Source of the DNA: Apostichopus japonicus
Taxonomy: Eukaryota; Echinodermata; Holothuroidea; Aspidochirotida; Stichopodidae
Length of the DNA: 64,000 nucleotides
Assembly: GCF_037975245.1 (NCBI RefSeq)
Contig: NC_092574.1
Location: forward strand, 21,291,713-21,355,712
Direction of reading: 5' to 3'
Of the stretch, positions 1 through 14,200 are shown piece after piece. The notes beneath the pieces were generated by a model. It saw only the letters and a program-made list of their open reading frames with translations. It did no database searches and was not told where the DNA came from. The position numbers were made by a program, and so were the translations under genes. Position 1 is the first letter of the stretch. Each line of letters starts with the position of its first letter.

Positions 1-48
1 GAGAGATCAATGAGGGGCTGTTACTGTCACCATTATTGGTAAAAAAAA

Positions 49-90
<42 letters not shown>

Positions 91-3000
91 GGTTAGGATC
101 CATACCTGTATGTATCCTATCACAGATTGCTAAGGTTGGTCAGAGAGACAGCCCTGATAAATATAAAGGATTTGAACTGATTCTTTTAGTTGAGAGAGAG
201 AGAGGTTTGAAGATCCTTCGGTCAAGATTTTTTCATTTTACATTTTAATAAAATTCTCATGTTTTTTTGCTGCTTGCCTTCACGCCTCACGCCTCACTTA
301 ATTGAATATCCCAGTCAAGTTTCCATCTCTTGGTAGTCAAAGGAAATTAATTTTCATCTCTATCTGGACATCTTCATCTTTTTTTCTCCCGTTTTTTTTT
401 TAGGTGAGGGGGAGGGGAGGGGTGGTTTGAACTTGGTGTTCGTTTTTCTGTGCACTTGATCGAGAACAAAAGAAATAGGAATTGGATATGATTGGCTTTC
501 AATATTTTCTGTCTATACTCCCATGCACGTCCTTACCTTTTCATGACAATTTATTACAATCTTTCAACCTAAAGGAAGACTGGGTTTAATGAGCTTTCGC
601 AAGAAACTCGATTATTTCAAATGGAACACTTGCTCGTCAGAGATTACAGTGACTACATCAGGTGAATTAATGAAGCTCATGTCGTAAGGGTATCTTTTTT
701 CTTCAAAAATGTTGAACAGCGTCTGAAAACGGCTCAATATCCTACTTCAGGGAATTCAACCACTCTCTCATGATACACGCAGTCGATCCATCGCCCATAA
801 AAATGTAACCCAGTCTATCAATCTTAGTCGGAACATCCAACGACTCCTCGCCAAATCCAATCAGAACCTAAGCCTCGCTTATACGTGACGTTATAGCAAC
901 GCAGATGCCACGTTCAGAGCAGAAAAAAAAATAAGGCCTTGAAAAACGAGTTTACACTTGAATTAATTTAGTGACCTTTCGTGATTGTCTCTGTGACATG
1001 TGAAGCTTTCATAATCGGGTGCAGTATCCAGCCTACCGTAATTCTGTCGAAACTTCCGTCATAGCTTTAAAAAAAAAAAAAAAAATTTTAAATCAACGAC
1101 CGTGTTTGTTCTGGTAAAAAGTAGCCAAAAAGACCAAAAAAAAAGAAGGGAACGATTTCTCATCTTGAGTCAACAAATGCAAATCAAAGTTGTGTGTGTA
1201 TAGTTTTCCCATTTTTATTCCCTTTTCTCTCCTTTTTCATTTACTTTCTCTTCACTAGTTCCTCCTCCCCCCCTTTCTCGGCAAGAGTAGACGATTTTTC
1301 TTTGCCTCTTTCAGAAAATGCTACAAATTACGAGACATACGGGATGAAATTGATCTGTGTGCTAACCTTGACATTTTCAAATATTTTTGTAGACGAAATA
1401 AGACAAACAATTTGGACATGTATGAGTCACGACATTTTCCCTCTTACACTCCCAGCTCTCGTTACAACAAACCGTAAATGTCTTCACAAAGTAACCAGAA
1501 GATTGCAAGTTAAATATACTCAGAAAAAATATAGAGCTACTAAACTTTATTGCGAAAAAAAGAAGGAATGGATAATGGTCTGGGGATTTGGTATTCATAG
1601 TGTATGCGAATTCTTAAAATCGTGACTCCCGTGCAAATTATTGAAAATATCAATAAAATATAACTAAGCTATTGGAAAAAATCAAACTGAAGATGGCAGG
1701 ATAATAGAGGGTAACATTATAAACATCACATAGCAGAACCAAAGAGAAGGAAAATACCAATATGTCTCTCAGGCAGAACATTAAAGTTAACTTATGTCAA
1801 TATTAAAAATCGTAGTGTATTTTTAGAAATGCAAAATCTTGTTATACACGTTCCTTCCTCTGCCATTGCTTGAATGTTGACCGCCAGTGTCAACTATAGA
1901 TACTGAAAAATCCTTTCCCTTCTCTCTGCCGCCTTCTTCCTCTCCCATCTCCTTCTGCTATTGCACCCCCTTCTCCTTAATTCTCATCCTCAGTTCCCTC
2001 TCCCGATCTCTTTCTGTCGAAAATACGGTTTGATTCTGAATGTAAACTTGGGGATGTTGTGTCCTTTTGAGTGTGTGTGTAAACCATAACTTTAGTATAT
2101 AACATCAAGAAAACTGTTATGATGATGTTAATATATATATGCCCCAAAAATTTCCTTCAGCAACCATCTGCTCCCAATATCCCAAACAATCATCGTCAAA
2201 GTCCCTCACCAATTCTACTTTTAATTATTTCAAGTATAACTGACTCCTTTATTTGGAAAACTTATACCAAATTTGTTTCATCACATACACACACACAAAA
2301 AGATCACCTTCCCTCCCCTCCCCCCCCCCACCCTTAAAAGAAAAAGAGCCTCCCAAAAAAAAATCAAAAATGTTTAATGGTACCACAACTCATTCATGAT
2401 TGAAGACACAAGCTAATAAAAGGTGCTGGCATAAATAAATCATTTACTCATAAAGTAAACACACAATCATCAACAAATCAGCAAAAACAACCGTCTCAAT
2501 CGAGACAAAATTTTAATCAACAACATTTTAGTGTTTTTGTAAATTATGCAATATACACTCTGAAGTGTACATAAACATACATGTAATATGAAGACTTTGA
2601 AATTAGACTAAATTGAAATTTTTCATTTATTTTTAGGGTTTGTAAATTGTATAAATTGTATAACTTGATATATATATATGTATAACTTGATTAATGCTGT
2701 GTGGTGAGTTCATAGCAGAAAATTATGTTCACAGGTAGACCAAAGATGCATATTAGATTAGAATTTTTAATTAATAAAGAGAAGTAAACCTGGGGTTTGA
2801 ATTGTGATAGTTTTACTAAAAATGTTGTGTAATTTGTTAATAGGGAGAAGGACTCAGATGACGAAAATGGAAGTAGAAAGTTAATTAACTTGGAATTTGA
2901 CTTATTATAGTACTTACTTTATTGCATTTATACTTGGTGCTAAAGAATGTGTTACTTTGCTGCAAAATCAACATTTTTTGTTTATTGTTATCTAGTTAAC

Positions 3001-4279
3001 ACTGAAAAGTCAAGAAAATTGGTTAAATTTGAGTACAAAATTTGTGTACAAAATTGAGTACAAAATTGAGTACAAAACAACTCTAGGCTTCTTCAGCTCT
3101 ATCTTGGAAATGCTTTCCTCACAAAGTAGTAGATTTGAACAATATGGCCAGTGTTTTACAAAAGATGGGGTGTGACCCTGAAGATACAGAAGTCGACTCC
3201 AATGCAGGGCTGTTTGGTTGGTCATATCAATATCCAGCAAGAAAAAAAAATTAATACTTCCATAGGTGAAATGGTCCTTTTCGAGGCATATTTAGGTTTA
3301 TAAGTTAGGTTTAAATGCAAGATGGTCTTGATAACTACTTTAAACTTTTTGGTGTAGGGTGAACACCCTTCCCCCGTCCCCATTCCCCTCCCCATTCCTC
3401 CCCCCCCCCTTAGATCTGCACTATAGGCAATGTTTTATTAGGGAAATAGACAGACAGGACTCATCAGCTACAGTTTAAAGCTTTATGAAACGTCTATACA
3501 TAAAAGTACAGTCAAACCCTTTGCTTGTTATGAAAGATATATTAAACACAGCATCAAAACTCTTGAACAAGGTCATGCCAATCTGTGATGTGAGTCTCGA
3601 AGTGAATTGAAATTAACAAACAAAAGCATGTACGTATATAAACATGCCTTGTAGGTGGATGTGGAGGCTAGATTACATCCTTGCACCCTGTATATATATG
3701 CACAGACGCACGCGTGATGTCACCTTGGAGAAGACACAAGAGAATGCTAATATTTTAGCGAACCTTATTCTAGAGTACCTTCAATCAAGATATCTTAAAG
3801 TGAGACTGCATATTTATTAGGGTCATTCCCAGTGTCCTTTGATAATTTTTAAATTAAATATTAAAGATTCCATTTCTTTGTAATATGATCCTTTCATAGT
3901 CAGTTTTAGTTATATTTTACTAAATTCAACAATTTTAAAATTCACTTTCTTTAGGGGGGGGGGTGGAATTTTCCTGTTTTGAGTTTTCAACAAATTTTTG
4001 AATTTTGTCCGTCAGTGTAAGAAACCTTTAGAGGGAAGGAAATGAAATAATGGGCAGCAGATGTTTGAATTCAGATATTATCAATGGTAGCTCTCTAGGT
4101 ATGAAACTGCATAATAGCACGCTAAAGATATGCAGCAACGTTTCAGTAAGAGATCTCTCAGCTACTCCGAAAAAGGATTTACACCCCTTGGCTAGGATAG
4201 GGTTAATGTGATGTTCCAATAGATAGAATAGTTTCGTTGACAAGATCTCAGTTACATTTTCCTGGCTTTCCAAATCTGG

Positions 4280-4389
<110 letters not shown>

Positions 4390-4809
4390 CATAGTGAAAC
4401 ATGCAAAGTAGCATTGTATATCTATAATTTGTGGGACATAAACACACTCCTGGACTGTTTACTTCAAAATTGATTGCTTTTTTGCACATTTCCATGGTAA
4501 CATGAACTATATGTGGCATGCATCATTAATGTCAAATCTCACCCTAAAGCAGTGGTGAATTGGCAATTCTGAATTCAGCAATTTCACTTGGGAACTTTAT
4601 ACTGTATGTCCACAGAGTTGTGGTTCTCAATATTTTCTGGCTTTAGGAATCACAAATGATTTCGAGTTAGTTAGCATCATGTTTGATCTCTAGAGTAAGG
4701 CAAAATATGTCACCAAAAACAGAACTAGTATTGTTCGATACAGGTGACAAACGCCTACAGTGGAATTACGACCTTCTTTACCGGTTTCAAACCTCTGGAC
4801 ATACAATCA

Positions 4810-4881
4810 GCGTCCATAGCCTAGTTGGTTAGGGTGTTCGCGTACAGAGCGGGAGGCCCAGGTTCGAATCCCGGTGGAGGC
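4810..4881 (+). tRNA. tRNA-like sequence, probably a tRNA pseudogene or SINE head (Cys-ACA-like)
   Basis: The 72 nt can be laid out as a canonical cloverleaf: a 7-bp acceptor stem (GCGTCCA with TGGAGGC, one G-G mismatch), a weak D arm, an anticodon arm TTCGC/GCGGG with loop GTACAGA, a 4-nt variable region, and a T arm with loop TTCGAAT and one A-C mismatch. The pol III A box (TAGCCTAGTTGG) and B box (GGTTCGAATCC) are intact, and a T6 terminator follows at 4888. The implied anticodon is ACA, which eukaryotes do not normally use for Cys. With the stem mismatches, that favours a pseudogene or SINE-derived copy over a working tRNA. Confidence 0.55.
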
Positions 4882-4931
4882 TGGAAATTTTTTCACTGTT
4901 CTTGATTTTCCAACTCAATACGATTTTCAAT

Positions 4932-5032
4932 TATATATATATATATATATATATAAAAATATATATAGATATATATATATATATTTACGTAAAAATATTA
5001 TTGAAAATTGTAATATATATATATATATATAT
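4932..5032. repeat. Interrupted (TA)n microsatellite
   Basis: Three TA blocks separated by short A- and T-rich spacers, starting 40 bp downstream of the tRNA-like element's terminator. Confidence 0.9.
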
Positions 5033-7221
5033 AGTGACACATATGCAAAGCAGCGTCTGTAAAAATTGGTGGATGAATTATAGTTTTAGGAGGAAATAGT
5101 TTAATAGAGCTGTCTGCCACGAGTTAACTCAGCTGCATATTTATTCAACACCCAAATTAATTTTTGTTGAAACATTTTACACAAAATAATTCTATATTCA
5201 AGCCTTATCATCTGTAGATTACAAAACACATTTCATGAAAAATATACTTTGCAAATGCGTGTCACTGGAATATTATCCATTTTTGTATTTTCATAAATTT
5301 ATGCAATATGCTCCTGTATGCCAAGAATCCTTCAAAGGCAATTTATGCATGGGAGACATTTGGCACCTTGGGAAGGATTCAACCTTGAAAAGAATGTTCA
5401 GAAGGTTTAACAGGGAATTTTTTTCTCTGAAACCTCTTTTCCCATGATGGAAAGCAACAGCTTCAAGTCTGTCAATTTTATAGCCATTAATTTCAGAGTC
5501 TTCCAAATTATAAGTGACATTCGCATGATTTTATCCTTATCTTGCATGATTTAGCATATTAAAGTGATACACAAAATGGCCAAATTGCTTCACAAACATA
5601 AAGAGGGCTGCTCATATGCAGTGTTTGTTTGCCAAACCGAGTTAGTATTTGTTACTATCTAACAATGAATCCCACAATTGCCATATTTACAGAATATATA
5701 AATTATTGAGTCCCCCAATTTTAACTTAAATCTGGCTATGTACAATTCCATACCTGTAAGTTGGAATGTACCTGTATTTGCATACAGTATTAGTTATAGG
5801 ATAGATATACCCTCTACACAGCTGGCCCAGTTCTCATAAAATAACTTTTTTTACTTACTGGGGGAACAAGAGGTACTGAATGAGCAGTATGTGTGTGTAT
5901 GAAAATCACATACTATTTTCAATCTTTCAGTAGTAAAATGTGTGTTTTTTGTCCCTGTTCTGCTGTTGTTGTAGATAGGGAGCTGAATCCTGGGCTTCTG
6001 GGAGGGGGAGTTTGCTGACTTTCCTTTAAGCAATGTCTATGCTACATTTTAATTCCAATTCCCTTAGAATCTTTTTAAAAGTACAAAATGTGCAATAAAA
6101 CTAGATTCATTGACTTACGTTCTTTTGCTCATTTAAACCTCTGAATTAGAACGTAGTATTTCAAAGTGCAAATGCATTTGGCTTCTCAGTCCAGGCAGTG
6201 AACATGTGATCTTTATTTTGTTCATATCTCATAACTCTATCGAATCAGTTTGCTTTAGAACGGATAAGAACGGATACATTACATGCATTAGGACGAAATG
6301 AAGTACCATTCTCTCTCGGACATTTTGTACCATAGTGTACACCTGTCTGCTTGTGGAGGTCAAGGGTCACTTAAGAAAATCGTCCTTGTATTAATCAATT
6401 CCAAGGAGCAGAATTTAATTTGGTCTCTGTGTTAAGAGTAAAATGATAAACGACATATATGCTAATTGACGGTTTATAGGGTATTTTCTCAAGAAACTAA
6501 CATGTATCAGAATTTTTTTTTTGACTGTTTGTGATCTAATAAAACTTAATATTGTGCTTTATACCGTTAATAACTACAATATTAACACCAGAAATTGCAA
6601 GATCTAAATGCTGACATGGTCTTGTGACGATTCAAAACTCAGCAACACCTTCACAAACTCTTTTTTTCCCCCTGTTCTTTAAAACCCTTTAAGCCCACAT
6701 CCTGTATATTTGAGAGATGAACGATTGACTAGTAGCCATGTATAGGCCTATATTACTTTATATTGGAAGACTCCATCCAGGGTACCAGTTCTTGTGTTTT
6801 GATGCCTAAATCTTCCTTTCTTATGCCTAGGTTTATAATTTGATAACTATCTTTTTCCGATTTCGGGCGTTTGAGTGGTTCGAGACATTTGACTGGGAAC
6901 TTTTGAACCTCTCGTTCGTTCGTACTTTGCAGTGTTCACGTAACCTACTTAAAAAAAGAAAGAACATTTCCTTTCGGGATACAGAACTCATTCGAACCTG
7001 TAGGGAAGCCTAAATGGAGGAAGTGAGAAAATGCCTCCTCTGGTGTGCGCATTGACAATAGTAGAAAGTCAGAAGGAAAGAAGAAAAAAAATAGAAAGAG
7101 ATGGAAGGAACAGGAAGTTTGATTTAGTCTGAAATCCTGCTCAGCGCTGGCAGATTAATTAAGGGTGAATGTCTGGACGGCTGACGCTATTGCGGGTTAC
7201 AAATCTCTTCCTCCCCTCTCG

Positions 7222-7235
7222 ATCGCCATGGCAAC
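7222..7235. promoter_or_regulatory. RFX X-box-like palindrome
   Basis: ATCGCCATGGCAAC fits the RFX X-box consensus RYYNYY-N(1-3)-RRNRAC at every position. It lies about 900 bp upstream of the first recognised exon, in a locally higher-complexity, CpG-containing stretch (about 6840-7270). Function is inferred from the motif alone. Confidence 0.35.
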
Positions 7236-8136
7236 GTGGATCGTCTACCAAAAGAGCCGTTTCTGAATCGTAAAAGTCAATATTGTGTAGTCTGATGGAG
7301 GTGTGAATTTATGTTAAGAAATGGTATAGCCAACAAAAAAAGAAACCCCAAAAAAAATCAAGTCGTTTGTAAAAGTTGTCGCAGGAGACTGAGAAACATC
7401 ACCTGCCAGTATACACGTGAAGTATGAAAAATATTGTTAGACAATCTGATGATAAATGTGAGATATCTCTAAGGATTGACAGATTGTGAGTATTTTAATT
7501 ACCAGAACACAAAATGTTTCAGACAATTCCCATATTTCGAAACCTTGGGTCTATCCAACAACTGATGAAAAAGCAAGTTACTGACTCTTGCTTGTAGTTG
7601 GACTGATTTTCATTCGCAAACTTATTATACATTTGATAGATCAAAGTCAGACGAAAGCGCACACTCACAACCATACAGTTTGTGATAAGAAAGGTTTAGA
7701 GAGCATTTCCCTTCTCTTCCCCCCTCCCCCCCCCCCCCTATCTCCCTCACCTTTAGACAAACTTCAGACCTTTAGATTTAGATGTTCAAATCCTGTTTCA
7801 GCTAAAACATAATTTGTTTTTTTTAAATTGGCCACTTTCAGTCATTTAATTTACTTGTACATAAGATAAGAAGAAATTATGTGTCAAATACGAGGAGAGC
7901 TGAACCTCAAATCTACTGTTAAATGGAACATTTTCTCTCGGGTCAATTCAAATATTGATGCCAACTTCTATTATTATCCGATGAATGGGGACTTCCAACA
8001 CATTTTTGATACTGTGTGGGTGTGTATTTTTTTTTTTTTCTTTATTTCATTTCATTTTGCTGCATGAGAGTATATATTGTTTATGCATCACATTTTGTAC
8101 TAAAAACTTTTCTTTTTTTTTCATATCTTGTTTTAG

Positions 8137-8280
8137 GCGGATAGTAAGGAGGCCGATGCCGACTGTGAGTCAGATAAGAGCCTAAAGGAATTCCAACAGT
8201 CAACCTTACGATATGCTTCGCTGAAACTCGCTCCAGGAGCCTCAGAGAGAAAAGAGGGCAGATCCATCTCTGTGCAAAAT
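8137..8280 (+). CDS. APBB2: APBB2 exon A: linker before PTB1
   Basis: Acceptor tattttag-type border at 8135-8136 after a T-rich tract; donor gtaaga at 8281. 144 bp, phase 0 at both ends, residues 1-48 of the visible protein. It is acidic at first, then carries [10 protein letters not shown], which matches the [10 protein letters not shown]-type segment ahead of PTB1 in Fe65 proteins. It is the first exon I can identify; the true start codon lies upstream of the window. Confidence 0.88.
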
Positions 8281-11200
8281 GTAAGAAAAACGCTTAGAAT
8301 TAACTCACGGTGGCATAATTGACGTTTCACCTCCTACCCCTTACATGCTTAGCATTGTCTGTAACTGGTCCTATCTTATCTGGTAGTATTTTTTTTCATC
8401 AAACGTTGACGACAGTCGTCTACTTGGGCCTATGTCGTCAAAATTGTATCGTAGAATGTGTCTGAGAGGGAAACTTGACACATTCATACCAAATGTGAAT
8501 AGTGTTGACATTTGAAGAAATCTTGCAGAATTATCTAGAAGTAAAATCATTTGACATTCTTGACAAAACATGATACAAAATATTCTTTTATATTGATAAC
8601 AATTCTCATTAATAAATCTGTCGATCGTTCAATCAATCAATCAGTAACTGACCCAAATAATTTTTACAGATTTAAGTTCAACTATATGTACAAGTGACAC
8701 TATAAAATTGATATGAACACATTCCGAATTAACCATTAGTGTTAATGTCATCCAAATTCTGATTATTTAAATCATTACAAACAGAATATTAAAAAGAAAC
8801 TCCAAAATTAAAGCCAGCACAGAAAATCAATGAAAAAAACTATTTGGAAGATTTCCCATCATTTTTGTTGTTGATGTTTTATCAATTAATTCCCAGACAA
8901 CCAAAGTAACATCATTATTTGTCCCTGTAATTAATTTTCATTCATTGTCACCCCACTTTTTCCCACAACTTCAAAGTGAGAAGCATGTGTTTAGGGGCTA
9001 TATACGTTGCCTGCATGTGCAATCCTGAATACAGAGAGGCAGAAACTAATATTACTTAATCCAAAGATATTGAAAATGTCCCCAGATTTTTTTTTTTTCT
9101 TCCTCCTGACCGAGTTACAAAATCTAATCGAATGAGGAACCTCTGTGCGTATCGTTACCTGAGGCAGACGAAGCTCTCGCTTAGACATGACAAATTAATC
9201 TTGTGTATCTTCTTCGCATGATGCAAACTATGCATTGTGGGTAATGAAACCATGGTGTTTATCTTTGTCGGAGGAACAGTCCCAGATCAAGGTCATACGC
9301 AAACAGAAGCTTGTTTATGTTGTGGCTACCGTCTAACAGGAAAGGATTCAGAAAAAAGAGGGAAGCCATTTTGTGGGGAACAAATTGATTTATAATCCTA
9401 TATGGAGTCATCATGAAGTAAAAATTAGAAGTAACAGAAGAAAAAAAGCTCCATCATAGATTAACCTGAACTTATATGATCCTTTCGGAGCTGTTTAGCT
9501 TCAATATTACAATCATGATAAGTTTTTTCTAACTTTATTTAATTTTGGTCAGAACAATTACAAATTGTTATAGTAGATGTATATTGCACCTGACAAATTC
9601 AGAAATCTAACATTCCCTTTAGCATTGCAGTCATGCAAGGTCCGCCCTCGAAGGGTGGACATGTTGTCCTAAACTCTCATCAGACTTCTTCCTGTGTCTC
9701 GCAAAAAATTAATTGCAACTGATTTGTTTTTTTGCTCTTAATATTAGAGTTGAATAAAACCTTCAGAATACCTTTGATAAACATCATAGCAAACACTTTT
9801 AAGCCTCTAAACGATGATAACACCACATACAATTTTTTCAGTTAAATTAAGTCCAGGCTGTGTTTCCCTATCTCAAGGAACATTCAATTTTTTTTTCTTT
9901 CTCTCCCCAGCCCAAAGGAATACGCTTTCATGTCCGCTCGCTTGGATGGGTCGAAATGGAGGACTCGGATCTCTCGCCAGGAAAGAGCAGTCTTGCTGTC
10001 AATAACTGCATCCGGCAACTTTCATATCGGAAAACCGACATCCGTGACGTTGCTGGTATATGGGGAGAGGTAAGCAAGCTACAGGGATAATGCTCTATTG
10101 AATATGCATTAGGTGGTTAGTAATATACGATGCTGGTATATGGGGAGAGGAAAGCAAGCTACAGGGATGCATCGTGGGTATAATGCTATATATTGAATAT
10201 GCATTAGGTGTTAGGTATATACGTTGCTGGTATATGGGGAGAGGTAAGCAAGCTACGGGGATAATGCTCTATTGAATATGCATTAGGTGGTTAGTAATAT
10301 ACGATGCTGGTATATGGGGAGAGGAAAGCAAGCTACAGGGATGCATCGTGGGTATAATGCTATATATTGAATATGCATTAGGTGTTAGGTATATATGTTG
10401 CTGGTATATGGGGAGAGGTAAGCAAGCTATGCATGGAATACATCGTGGGTATAATGCTATATTGAATATGCATTAGGTGTACGGGATTAAACACCCAATA
10501 ATGATCCACATACCCTAAATCTCAATTGTTTTTCTTGCTGATTCTCAGGGCAAAGACATGTACATGGTGTTAGAAGATGAATACCTGAAGCTAACAGACA
10601 CCAACGACAGCAAAGTACTCAACTCTCAACATGTGTGTTCAATCCGAGTCTGGGGTGTCGGCCGAGACAATGGAAGGTTGGTTTTAATATTGATATGTTT
10701 GTCCGAGAATGATTCATGCTGCTGTGGGGTCCCAAACAGGAACCATTCCCTCCCACCCCCCCTCCCCCCCTCATCTCATAAAAATTATCCCCGTACATGT
10801 AGCGCCAAAAAGATCTGCCGAAAATCAAGTCCCCTCTCGGCAAGCCTTTATTTTCAATTCCGTCGTAAAAAGTCCAACAAAAAAAAACTTGAAGATCAGT
10901 TCCTTTTCCAATCCTGCCTCTTCACTTAGAATTACTTAATTAAGTAAATCTGGAATGTGAGACATGACGTCTAGCACATGATCAGTAATTTAGGTTTATT
11001 TGTTGTTTTTTCCCCTCTACCTCTCTTTTTTTCTTCTTATATCCACTATATTGAAAGAATTGCACAGGGCTCTGTCTATATAATTATGTTAGTTTATTAG
11101 TTTTCTGGAACTCTCGCTATTGGTATACTTTAATTTCTTCATTTTAATTTTAGTACTAGATCATTCATTCTGAGAATTCCAGGGTTGTGTCAATTTGTTT

Positions 11201-14200
11201 ATTCAATTTTCAGTCTGTTAATTTCATTTGACATCAATTGATATCACAAATGTAACCGTCTCAATATTATAGGATTGCCCTGATTTTAATTTTATCACAT
11301 GTACGACATGGCAGCTTCCTGGAGCTCATGAAACTAATCCTACATTTTTAATGAACTATTTACTAAGGGACATAAAGAGAGTTATAAACTCTATCTGTGA
11401 TTTAATTGGATGCAAAAGTTGTCATCGGCTTTACCTCTTCCATGCAATTAATATTTTGGCATGTAAAATTAAAGTAAAACTCCAGGATGAAGTGGTTAAA
11501 GTTGTCTTTTTTGGGGACCAATTTGGACAAAACTTGATTACGATTGGCACACCTGTTTCCTCTTCAATCTTTTAAGACTAAAACAGCTAAAACAGAAAAA
11601 CATGTTTCACACCCTAGAACATCTGCCATCGCTTGGATTTAATCTTTCTGATTTTATTTTAATTTTTTTAAAGGTTTGCCCTTTTTTTGGGGGGCTGAAC
11701 TTGGTGCAACTTTTTGGGGCACTTTAGGAAGAAATCGTTCCTTAAAAGTCGAGCATGATACGGCCAGCAATGTTTTAACTTCAGGATAAAAAACATCAGC
11801 TGTAAACATTAACTTTATGCTTGCCAAACTGACAGCACTTATAACTCTCAAAAACAAGGCTGATCAAGATTTGATTTGATGATCCGTTCTGGAATTACCT
11901 TCCTAATTGATCTGTCAAAATTCCAGCTGTTGATATTTCCTGACGATATCTTGGTGATCCGGAGGTTCTGCTGTAACTATACATTATGTCAGTCTGTTCA
12001 CATCAGTAAGACGCACTAACTTGATCACATTCCAAAAGGTTTTATGAGGGTTTCCTTCTCATGGACAAGGAATTGAACACAAGTTGCAGTGTAGCAGCTA
12101 CAGTACCATCAGTACCAAGCTATATTGCTCAAAGCTGAATTTAAAAGTGTGATCAAGTAACATATGACACATTGGAAGACTAGTGTCCAATTACCTCTTC
12201 TCTACACTTCTCCCCCTTTCTGTTCTTCCACCCCACCCCCACCCATTACCCTGCCTTCTGTACTCACATACACTTGAATAGTTTCGGTACTTAAATGTAA
12301 TTGTATCGTTACTCACCCAAATTTTAGCATATTTACAAATCTACTGATAAGCTTTCAGAAGTTCTTTTATTGAGTTTAATGACCTCTAAGAAATATTTCC
12401 AGAAATCGCTCCAGGGTTAACATACAGACAACTAAATGTCCCAGTGTGGGAGAAGGTGTTAATGGTACGTGGCAGTAAAAAAAAGGTTTTCAAGTTTGGA
12501 AATGAACGATGCCTGATCCATGATGTCCATTGATTTCTCAACATATTTGGGAACTATTACAGATTTAATACTTTCAATATGCAACATAAATTTGTTTCTC
12601 AATAAAAAATACAATAAAAACGAAGTAGAAATATTGTCGAGATAGTATTACAAGAGCGATATTAAGAATGTTTCACGATCGAATTTTTCATGTCGATGGG
12701 ACAAACAATTGACAGAGCATGCCAGGAGTCTCCCTTCCTCAAGTCGTAGATGAGGCGGAATTCAAGGCCGAAAATTGAGATCCGTTTCTCCGACTGCAGA
12801 GTATACATCTCAGCGTCTCCGATGGATAAATATTCCTCACAGTTTTATGGAGAATTTAACACCAGACTTCCTTCCAAGACACTGCTTGGAATCGGGTCAG
12901 AGACCTTAGACTTAGACTACAAATGTGTCAGATATTTGTCAGACAGTTGACTTGCCGGTTCTCGAGGGAAGGAATCTAATCACATGCGCAGTTCTTCCAG
13001 CCTCCTCGCTCGGGACTGTCCTCCCGTATTATCGAATGCGAGGCAGATTCTGCTTCTCCAGAAAAAAATCTATCCGATGACGTCTTTCGGTACAAATCCA
13101 ATTCTTGGGGGTTGTACCGAGCTGCAGCCGTAAGTGGAGAACATTTTAATGTTCACTGTCTGCAGACGGACGAGAGAACATTTATAATCTGCTGATGTGT
13201 GTCACCGAGTACTTACGAATGTGTGCATTTATAATATTTGCCATGTTGAATTAACGAGGATCGAGCTGTTGTAATCTTTACACTAGTTAAGGGTAAGACT
13301 GGAATATGCAAACTCATATATATCAGTACCAGAGATTTTTTGTGTCTATATGCAAAAAGTCCTGATAATAAAATTTGTTACGATCCCTTATAGCTGGACA
13401 ATTTACTGTCAGTATGCGTATAGAAAAAACTAGTTCATATTGTGACGTGCAGTACAGTATTAACACAGTCTTTGGCACTGAGCCAAAAGTAGGATGCACA
13501 GTTGGCTGCAGCTTGCCACAGCCTGGCTGCATAGGACACAACCTTTTTCACCCTTCTGTTTCACACAGTAGGCAATGCTGGTGTGTCTGAGACATAATCT
13601 CTCTTCTTTGATATTGATTCAGCCTGGCTGCAACTTGCAGCTGCTGCAGCTGTTTCTGTTTGACACAGTGTCTTATGGCCTTAACATAGCTAGGACATAT
13701 CTACAACTATATCCTTCCACCCCTCCCCCCCCACCCATCCCCTCCCTAAATCAGGCAAAAGTACATTTATGTAAATCCAAAACTGGGCAGTTTTCTAGCT
13801 CTGATGTAATTAATGTCCATTTACATGTAACAGTCATCCCACCATCTACCGACCAGCTTGAATCAGAAATGTTCAGACAATTGGAAGGACTGGAGATGAT
13901 TCCGTCCAAATCCACATCACAGTGGGGGGGAGAGGGGAAGGGGAAGGGGAGGGTATGAGACAATAGATACATCATACAATTAGCGATCTCATAGGTGATG
14001 GAATGCATGATAAGATTTCTAATTTTGTAGTTATCCGATATATCATCACAGGATGCTATGCAAAATGCTCAGTAAAGATATCTATACAAACTTGTGCAAA
14101 GAATGCATAGCAGTATTGTACATAGGAACTAGAAAGTATTTTATAAAGAAGAGACCAACTTCAGAACCTTCAATACTGCTTCACGAACTTTAAACACCAA

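Noticed and set aside
1194-1625. 143-codon + strand frame
   Set aside because: Low-complexity Phe/Ser-rich start and random remainder, no splice context.
2847-2875. Acidic exon-like piece after ttgttaatag (EKDSDDENG)
   Set aside because: Weak pyrimidine tract, poor donor, and no way to show it joins exon A.
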